This document shows positions 56,601 to 64,000 of a DNA stretch of 64,000 bases, in pieces. The translations under genes and the position numbers were made by a program. Position 1 is the stretch's first letter, and each line of letters begins with the position of its first letter. The stretch covers positions 494,688-558,687 of the forward strand of contig JAPDRO010000024.1 in the NCBI GenBank assembly GCA_030247885.1, written 5' to 3'. The notes under the pieces are model-generated. The model was not told where the DNA came from. It searched no databases and worked only from the letters and a program-made list of their open reading frames with translations. The stretch comes from Taxawa tesnikishii (nom. ined.) (lineage: Eukaryota > Ascomycota > Dothideomycetes > Dothideales).

Positions 56601-56817
56601 ACGAGCCTAGCCAGATGTACACAGGTTGCGCGGAGGAATAAATTCTTCCCATTGCAGAGACTTGATCGTTCCGTTCTGCATTGTTAACTTGGTTGATGCA
56701 GACGGCGTCGATCCAGATGTCCTCGATTCTATGCTGACGCAGACGCCTAAGAGCGTCAGATAGTGATCTGGTGATTGTGAATCCTTGGTGTATTTAAAGT
56801 CCGATTATGACGCCGCT

Positions 56818-56862
56818 GCAACCAATACCGAACCAACGGCCGAACCAACGGCCGAACCGACG
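56818..56862. repeat. short tandem repeat (AACCAACGGCCG units)
   Basis: Three near-identical 12-bp copies between the HET fragment and the polyketide synthase fragment. One frame translates as Thr-Ala-Glu-Pro repeats. Confidence 0.8.
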
Positions 56863-56999
56863 GGGTCCCTACCGGCAATAGTAGTAGTGATCGCTTCGAG
56901 TTCGAAATCGACTGACATGGGATTGAGAGAGACAAAGTCCAGATGGGAGGCGGCAGCGGCACGGTAGCGGCAGCTCATGAGGTCTGTTGTGCCCGACTG

Positions 57000-58314
57000 G
57001 TTTCGGGGCTTTGGCATCGGAGGTCATGATGGCCCTGTCCGGAGCTAGTATTCGGTTTAGCCTTGTCCAGCAACTTCAGAATGCCGAGCAACTAGATGGT
57101 CTGGTATGCCTGTGGAATGATTCTTCCGACGCTAGAATTGTACGCCAGGCTTATGAATCGACTGCAGAGGCGCTCGCTCAGTTACAGACAGCAGCTACAA
57201 TGAATTTTGGCCCGCCACTGGTTTGGGTGACGCGCGAAGCAGTGGGCGTCCGCAATTTTACGGTGATTGTGAGCATGACAAGGACAACCTCGCCAAGGAA
57301 AAGGGCCTGGGGGCCGCGCCGCTGTGGGCGTTGATGCGTACGGCCCGCAACGAGTACCCAGAACTGCGACTTCGCCTCATTGATCTTAGTGAGAAGAAAG
57401 ATTTGCATAGGGCCTTTGTTCTAGCGCTGATGCTATACGGCGAACTTGAAAGTAGCATCCGAAATAGGCAGCTGCTCGTGCCTCAGATACAACGGGCACG
57501 TGTCAAGCAGCGAGAAACATGGGGTCGGCTTCAACAAGGCGCCGTTTAGAACATAGGCGGCGTTGGCGGTATTGACAAGCCGGTAGCTAAGTGGCTGACG
57601 AGCGCTCACCACGCCCATAACTTGGTACTAACGCCGCGCTACGGTATGGAAGCTCCCGGCGCAAAAGCCTTGGGGTAAACTGGCGCAACTCGGCGCTACA
57701 TCTACGGTTATCGCCTATGAGATTAGCGACCTCGAGAGTCTAAGGTAACTCATGGCAGTGTTTAGTATCGGAAGGCCGCTGCGTGGTGTGATCCACGTCG
57801 TTGGTATTGTTAACAATAGTGTGTTCTCTCAACTATGACGCCGGAGCGATGCGCCACAGTCTTTGCGCCTAAGGTGGGTGGCTGTTGGCATCTGCATTAG
57901 CTAACTCGAGATATGGATCCGAACCTCTTTACGATGTTCTCGTTCATTTCGGGCCTCTTGGGAATGCCGGGTCTAGGCAATCATGCAGCCGCCAACACCT
58001 TCCTTAATCTGCTCGCTCACCTACGCCGTGGCCAGGGTCTGCCGACCACTTCTGTTGCATACAGTGTCTAGGGAGACACTATGGCGACCGGGCTGACGAG
58101 CAAAAGTACCCTTATTCACCCGGCTGAATTTGGCCTCGATTCGCTCATACCTGGAGACGGCCGAAATTTGCTCGAGGAGGCGGTGCTTAGTGGCCGTGCG
58201 CTTACTGTTGCCGCAACACTCGATACAAAACGGCTCCGCAACTGCTTGTTGGAGGAAGGGGAGGAGAACGGCGAGATACCACGGTTCTATCATACGCTGT
58301 TGCAACAACACGGT

Positions 58315-58345
<31 letters not shown>

Positions 58346-58480
58346 GCCGCAACAGCACGCAACAAGAGGAACGAGGTTCCCATCTACGTGAGCGCTGGCG
58401 GAGCGGCTCCCGAGAAGCACGCCGTTATCGTATCCGCCTTTGTGCCCGGTTGTCCCTTTACTCCTGCCGAGCGCATTGTC
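57000..58480 (+). pseudogene. decayed bacterial-type modular polyketide synthase fragment (KR region)
   Basis: Pieces in several frames read in order: YESTAEALAQLQ ... GPPLVWVTREAVG; GAAPLWALMRTARNEYPELR ... LLVPQIQRA; GVGGIDKPVAKWLTSAHHA ... [67 protein letters not shown] (then [19 protein letters not shown]); [30 protein letters not shown]; and APEKHAVIVSAFV at the start of a carrier-protein-like linker. This is the structural plus catalytic ketoreductase and the lead-in to an ACP of a type I modular synthase; the GMEAPGA, TPERxA and GLPATSxAYGxW signatures are bacterial, not those of fungal iterative HR-PKS. In-frame TAG/TAA stops and indels break it. No KS, AT or intact ACP is present. 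Donor lineage is inference. Confidence 0.72.
58312..58350 (+). repeat. (AGC)n trinucleotide microsatellite
   Basis: About ten AGC copies followed by GCC, inside the polyketide synthase fragment where it encodes poly-Ser. It probably expanded after the gene lost function. Confidence 0.9.
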
Positions 58481-59254
58481 TCCGCTCACATCTCATGATT
58501 GTACCTGCGGTACTTTGCATCTCCATCATCTTTTGAAGGCAATTGAGATATATGATCATTGCGAACAGGGCATTGCTCAGAAGCACTGTCATGCAAACTA
58601 GTGTTAGCAAATGTCTCCATGGAGTCAAATGACCGTTACAAGACTGCATTAAGAACATCACCGATCAGAAACACGGAGAAACTCATTGATTGGGTTTATC
58701 ACTCACAGTGATCTATGTAAGGCAACCTTTTGTAACATCATAAATGCGCAAGGATATAAACGGGAAAAGAGACGATGATCGTACCTCGTGTCCCTGTATG
58801 TTCGAGCCCGGAAACGAATGGCGCGTCCTGTGAGCCCATTGTTAAGCGATGATGCTATCGACAGTCAAGGGGTGTCATGGTGTTTTACCAGTCCATCTAG
58901 CCTTGTTCGCATAAGAATCCCTATCGCGACACCTCTCTACCGCAGCTTGTGCTTTCACCGCTTGTTCAACCGCTCGTTTGGCTCCCACCTTCTGACGATG
59001 GTCGTGATAGCGACAGTCACTGTAAATGCTGCCGCAATCCGAATAGTACTTGACCGCATCGCTTCTAGGTAGTCGATATGCAGACGAGAGCGAGTGTAAG
59101 AAGGATCAATAAGAATCTTAGATGTTATATGCTACAGGTCATTTATTCTACACGAGTGTCGTATACTTACCGTATATATGACGTAGATGCGCGCTTCCAT
59201 AGTTGCGAGTAAATGCATAACGCCTAAGATTCGCTCGCGAAGCGAACTCGCATC
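58481..59254. other. spacer before the AT-rich block
   Basis: No gene. A small inverted repeat (TTCGCT ... AGCGAA, 59,230-59,246) sits right before the abrupt change in composition. Confidence 0.45.
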
Positions 59255-62200
59255 GTAGTATAAAAGTATACTAACTATTAACTACTATGAAATTCTCGAA
59301 TACTAGTACTATCCTTACTTAATAGAATGTTTTATTATTAGTAAGCTATTTTTATATACTAAAACTTTTATTATTAAAATTTAAGTTAATATAAACTATA
59401 AAGAAGTTAATTAAATAAGGAAGTTAACTACTTAAATACGACCCTTTTATCTTTAAATGTTCTTATTATTAACTATAAGCGCTTTTATACTTAGTAAGCT
59501 AGCTTATTTTAAAGCTAATATTTAGGACGTTATTACTATTCTTAAAGAAAAGAAATATACCTTAATTTAAAAAGTAGTTAATATACTTAAGATCCTTTAT
59601 AATACTCTACGTAATTAAATAGTAGGATATAAATTACGCGCTATAAGGTATAAAATAAAGTAAATCCTCTTAAACGTAAAAGAGAAGATATTAATATAAT
59701 AAATTATATATCTTATATATACTAGATTCTTTACTTTACTTATATTAGTTATATAAATAGTTAATATTACAAAATCCCGGATCGTAGTATTAGTAGTAAT
59801 ACTACTAATATTACTCGTACTAATAATACTACTTATACTAGACGTTATAGTACTTACTATATATACTAGTATATATAGTAATTACTATATATATTAATAA
59901 TTCTAGTATATACTAGTATATTTAGCTTATCTTACTAGGTAAATTATTAAGTAAATTGCGCTTTAACTTAGTATTATATATATTTCTATAAGCTCCGAGT
60001 AATAACCTTATTTAAAGCGATTTAATAATACGTATTAACTCGTCTATATAAACTAATTCGTTTATTTATATTAAGTTAATTATATATATTAACTCGTCGA
60101 TATTTATTAAGTTAATAATACGTTACTATTAAGTTACTTAAATTAACTAAGTTATATATTTTAACTTACTAGTATATACTAGCTTATTAGCTTACTTCGA
60201 CTTACTAATATACGTTAACTTTCCTCGACATAGAATATATAGTATATATAGATTCTAGTAATATATAACGTTAGTATAAGAGCGTAGCCTAGTATATTTA
60301 TCTTATAATATTTACTTATTTATTAACTTTATTCTTACTTTTATCTTAGCCTTTTTCTTCTTAAGTTAAGGATTTACTAATTACTTTCGAATTACTTTAA
60401 AACTATCCTTATTAAACGAGCGATTATCTTTACTTTATAGTATAAGTATAAGTCTATTAACCTTAGCGTAAATATTATATAATTATAAGTATTAGCCTCG
60501 TAGTAGTTCTAATATATTTAACGTCCTTTTTTAACTTTTACTTATAAAGTACCTTTATAAGTAAAGGTTACTACCTTTAGCGTATATTCTAACTACCCTC
60601 TAGTTTACTATTATCCTTAAGTATTTATAAATAGTTACGTAACGAATAATAGTAGGAAAAATAGTAAACTACTTAATAATTATTATACTATACTTCCTAT
60701 TATATTAAACTATTATTTAGGGAAATACTTCGCCTTAAGTAAACTCTAAAACCCTTACTCTTATAGTAGCTTTAATTACGTTATTATATCTTAACTTATT
60801 AAGTTATTATTCGACTTTATATTATTTAACTTACGGGGTATATTATAGTTTATAGTAACTTTATAATTAGATTTTAATAAAGAAGATAACTATCTCTTAT
60901 AAAGACTAGCTTTATTTAAATCTTCGCTATTATTAATTTCCTTACTATTCGAGCTCTTCTTAGAAGTTAGTTTAGTAAGTATATTTACTTACTTTTATAT
61001 GTCTATTATGTTAATAAATTTATTTATATATAAGTCCTTCTTAAGGGTTACTAGTACGACTTTAGTAAGGTAACTTTAAATTAGCTTCTAATTTTTTAAA
61101 TATTAAGTTAACTAAGTCCTCTATTTTTCCTTAAATAGTTTTACTACCTCGTTTAAGTTAAAGTCTAAATACATCGACTTACTAGTCTTATTAAATTTAT
61201 ATATTTTAGTAACTTAATTATTAAGGAATAACTATAAAGTAATATAAACTAATACTATAAGGAAGGGTAATAGTAGTCGAAACAACTTAGTTATTAACGA
61301 ATAAATACTAGCTTACTTTACTTTAAAGTATATAAACTAAATACTCTCTATTATTAAATAGTTAGTATACTTCTTAGTTTACGTTTAAATTAACTTTTAG
61401 TATTTAATAAAGAATAACGTTAGTATACTTTTCTTGTCCTTATACTTAAATAAGGCGTTTAATATATACTTATAAGCTTATTTCTTTCTAAATATAACGT
61501 TATAATATTATAAGTAAACTAGCCTTTTAAGTATAACTTTAATTAAAGTAATAATAGTACTCTTACTCTTATAAATAGCTTCGTAAAGTTAGTATATACT
61601 TAGTATTATACTTATTTTATTAGTCTTTTAATATTTTACCTTAAATCTTATACCTTTATATATAGTTACTAAAATACTTTATAGAGAATTAGTCTTTAGC
61701 TTTTCGTCTTAGACTCTTACTTACTTACCTTTAACTATCTCGAGAAGTATAACTTTCGCTTATAAAGTAGGAAATATTAACTATTTATAGTATTTATTAT
61801 ATATATAAGTAATAAGTTATATACGTACTTTTAAGTATATTTTATACTAGTTTAGTAGTATTACTTATCCTTTCCTTATATTTATACTATAGTATTTTAG
61901 TTAGTCTAGTATACTACTATCTTATAAGCTACTTACTTAACTACTAAAGTATAAAGAACTAATATCGATTACGTTAATACTAGCGCCTATTATACTTACG
62001 TCTTATTTTCTTTTTTAACTAGAAGGTATTTCTTTAGAAAACGTAAATAATAGCGCTATTATTAATAGTATATTTACTTACTTCCTCTTATATTACCTTA
62101 AAAAGACTAAAGATATATAACTAGTCTCTACTTTTATTAATATTATTAGGCGTAATATTAGCGTATATTTATTAGATATAACGTGTTTTATTACCGAGTA

Positions 62201-64000
62201 GTTTACTATTACTAAGTAGTTCGCCCTTACTAATATCGCGACTATTATAAACTATTATAATAATACCTTTATAATATAATGCGTAATTAACTTATAATAA
62301 AGGTATATTATACCTTACTATTAAGGCTACTTAAGTAACTCCTCTTAATAGCTAAAGACACGCGTTTAAGGTATTTAACGTCCCTCGAATAACTCTAAAA
62401 CGACGACGTAATAGAAAGCTTATATAACGCGACTATAAGCAACTTAAAGAAGCTATAAAAGATAAAGGAAGAAGCGATAATAGTACGTATACTCGAGCTA
62501 GACTCGCGAGGAATAAGTACTATAAAGACTATAATAGAAGAAATAGCTAATAATTTACTAACTACGCGTAGTAAAGGGCCTATTAGTAAGTACTAAGTAG
62601 ATAGGTTTAAGACGTATATTAAGGAAGTTAAGCTTCGACGTAGTTATTTATATAATTATTAGTAAGTCTTAAACGAAGACGTACGCGTTATAACGCTCTA
62701 GTTCGAGCTAATTAAGAAGATAAAGAAAAAGTATAATATCCTAAATAAAGATATATATAACTTTAATAAGATAGGCTTTATAATAAGTATAATTAACGCT
62801 TAAATAGTCTTTATAAGCTCTAAGAAACGAAGTAATTCTAAAAGGTATAACTAAGTAACTAAGAGTAAGTTATAATTATCTAAGGTATTTACGCTACTAG
62901 GTAGGCTATCTTACCCTTTATTATCTTTAGTAGTAAGGTCCTTATATCGAGCTAGTACGTAGACTTACCTCGCGACTAAGTACTTAAGACTAGCGCTAAT
63001 AGCTAGACGATAAATAAGCTTACTTTAAAGTAGTTAAAGTACTTTAACGCGTATATAAAGGCGCGTTAAGTAAGTATATACCGCCTACTAATTATAGATA
63101 GTTACGAGAGTTATAATAGTTACGACTTTTATAACTACTATAAAGAATAAAAGATTATTATTCTTTATATATCCTTATACTTATTATACTTATTATAGCC
63201 GCTTAATATAGGCTATTTTACCCTTAAAGTAAGTATATAATACGGAGATTAATAGTTAGTTATAGTACTCTACTACGTAAGTTAAAAAGAAGCCTTCCTA
63301 CTAGCCTTTTGTATTACTTTCGATAAGGTAATTATAAAGGATAATATCTAGGTAAGCTTTAAAGGCGCTAGTTTAGTTCTCTATAACTTAGAGTAAGTAC
63401 TATTAAAGCTTAACGTAGTACTTTATACGCCGATACTCGCACTATTAAAAGTTACCTTATAGGAGTCTAAAATACTAGCTAATCTAAAGGAAATAAAGGC
63501 GTAAATAACGCTAGTTTATAAGCGTATATAACTATATAAGAATTCGCCTATTTCGCCTCTTTTATAGGCTATAGATTCGCTTACTAAAGGTATAGTAATT
63601 ATAAGTTATAAATTAGAGTTATAAATAAGGGAAATTGTAAGTCTTCGAAAGTTAATTAAGGCGTTAATAGAGTAGCGTAGTTGTAAAAGAAAGTATATTT
63701 AAATAGAGGAGAGTCTTATAGTAAGTAACGTATAGGATTTAATAGCTAATAAGAATAATAGTAGTAACGAGGGTACTACCTAGCTTATAAAGAGGGTACG
63801 TACGTAAAGGTACTATAGATATTATAGTAAGACTAGCTATAATACGCGTACTTATACTATAGAAATAGTAGATTTAGATAATAGCGATACTTCTAAATAG
63901 TACTATAAACTAGAGTATGTTTTTATATAGTATTATAGTATAAAGGTAATAGTTTATAATAGTCGCGATATTAGTAAGGGCGAACTACTTAGTAATAGTA
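59255..64000. repeat. AT-rich, RIP-like degenerated repeat block
   Basis: Base composition changes abruptly near 59,255. The block is very AT-rich with dense TA dinucleotides; CA and TG are rare by eye while CG persists, the pattern left by RIP (CpA to TpA). Few or no long open frames remain. Part is a Fot1-like relic; the rest (59.3-62.3 kb) is not identified. The window ends inside it. Confidence 0.85.
62340..63910 (+). mobile_element. Fot1/pogo-type DNA transposon relic, RIP-degraded
   Basis: In the forward direction, with stops interspersed, the translation retains the pogo/Fot1 transposase layout: VRILELDSRG ... ANNLLTTRSKGP (helix-turn-helix end), VLNEDVRV, YNILNKDIYNFNKIGF (first catalytic Asp region; most transposases read DEDIYNFDETGF), YRLLIIDSYESYNS (second Asp), a C-terminal segment with VLLKLNVVL, and a CCHC-like zinc knuckle now missing its cysteines (YYRYYSKTSYNTRTY). 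C-to-T and G-to-A changes account for the stops and lost Cys/Trp/Gln codons. No functional copy; inverted terminal repeats were not delimited. Confidence 0.75.

Noticed and set aside
57000-58480. A functional polyketide synthase
   Set aside because: Only a ketoreductase and a stub of the next linker remain, with substitution-type stop codons; no KS, AT or intact ACP in the window.
1-64000. CRISPR array, rRNA genes, telomeric TTAGGG repeats
   Set aside because: None were seen; the AT-rich end is RIP-type, not telomeric, and no regularly spaced direct repeats with unique spacers occur.

Overview
This is nuclear DNA from a filamentous ascomycete. Most genes carry one to six short introns (about 47-150 nt) with GT...AG ends, many with a CTAAC-like branch point. 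The gene set is fungal: NAM9, TSR1, MGS1, the INO80 subunit Ies2, a Pex14-type peroxin, ARG8, GEP3, a Tsp3-type tetraspanin, HET and NLR genes. The right end is an AT-rich block whose TpA excess and loss of CpA/TpG look like repeat-induced point mutation (RIP). Gene style (tight spacing, paired BTB genes, RIP-ed edge) would fit a Dothideomycete, but that placement is inference.

Layout. 1-27.3 kb is a mostly housekeeping core: KH RNA-binding protein (partial), TSR1, a SigF-like NTF2 protein, an MFS sugar transporter, a thiamine-diphosphate enzyme, NAM9, two divergent BTB genes, a UCH-type deubiquitinase, a truncated HET-type gene, a kynurenine aminotransferase, MGS1, Ies2 and a Pex14-like peroxin. 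28-38.4 kb is an accessory island: a putative cell-death-type protein head-to-head with a PNP-NACHT-ankyrin NLR, followed by small F-box-like genes and an orphan exon. 39.4-53.8 kb returns to core genes: an OM14-like outer-membrane protein, ARG8, a formate/nitrite-family transporter, GEP3, a tetraspanin, an orphan conserved-looking gene and a second MFS transporter. 53.8-64 kb is a degenerating edge: a HET-gene 3' fragment, a decayed fragment of a bacterial-style modular polyketide synthase, then from about 59.25 kb a RIP-ed block that contains a Fot1/pogo transposase relic.

A striking property of the whole window is that many otherwise conserved genes (SigF-like, MFS, Ies2, NLR, two F-box-like genes, ARG8, GEP3, tetraspanin) need exactly one extra base inside a short homopolymer to keep frame. 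I count about fifteen such sites, nearly all in the same direction (base missing). This is most simply a systematic sequencing or assembly undercall, so I annotate these genes as CDS rather than pseudogenes. The polyketide synthase fragment and the Fot1 relic are different: they carry in-frame stops caused by substitutions and are genuinely decayed.

The most interesting biology is the divergent NLR/executioner-like pair at 28-34.4 kb, the bacterial-type polyketide synthase remnant at 57-58.5 kb, a candidate 2-nucleotide microexon in the OM14-like gene, and a divergent pair of BTB genes with a C-terminal cysteine-rich knuckle.
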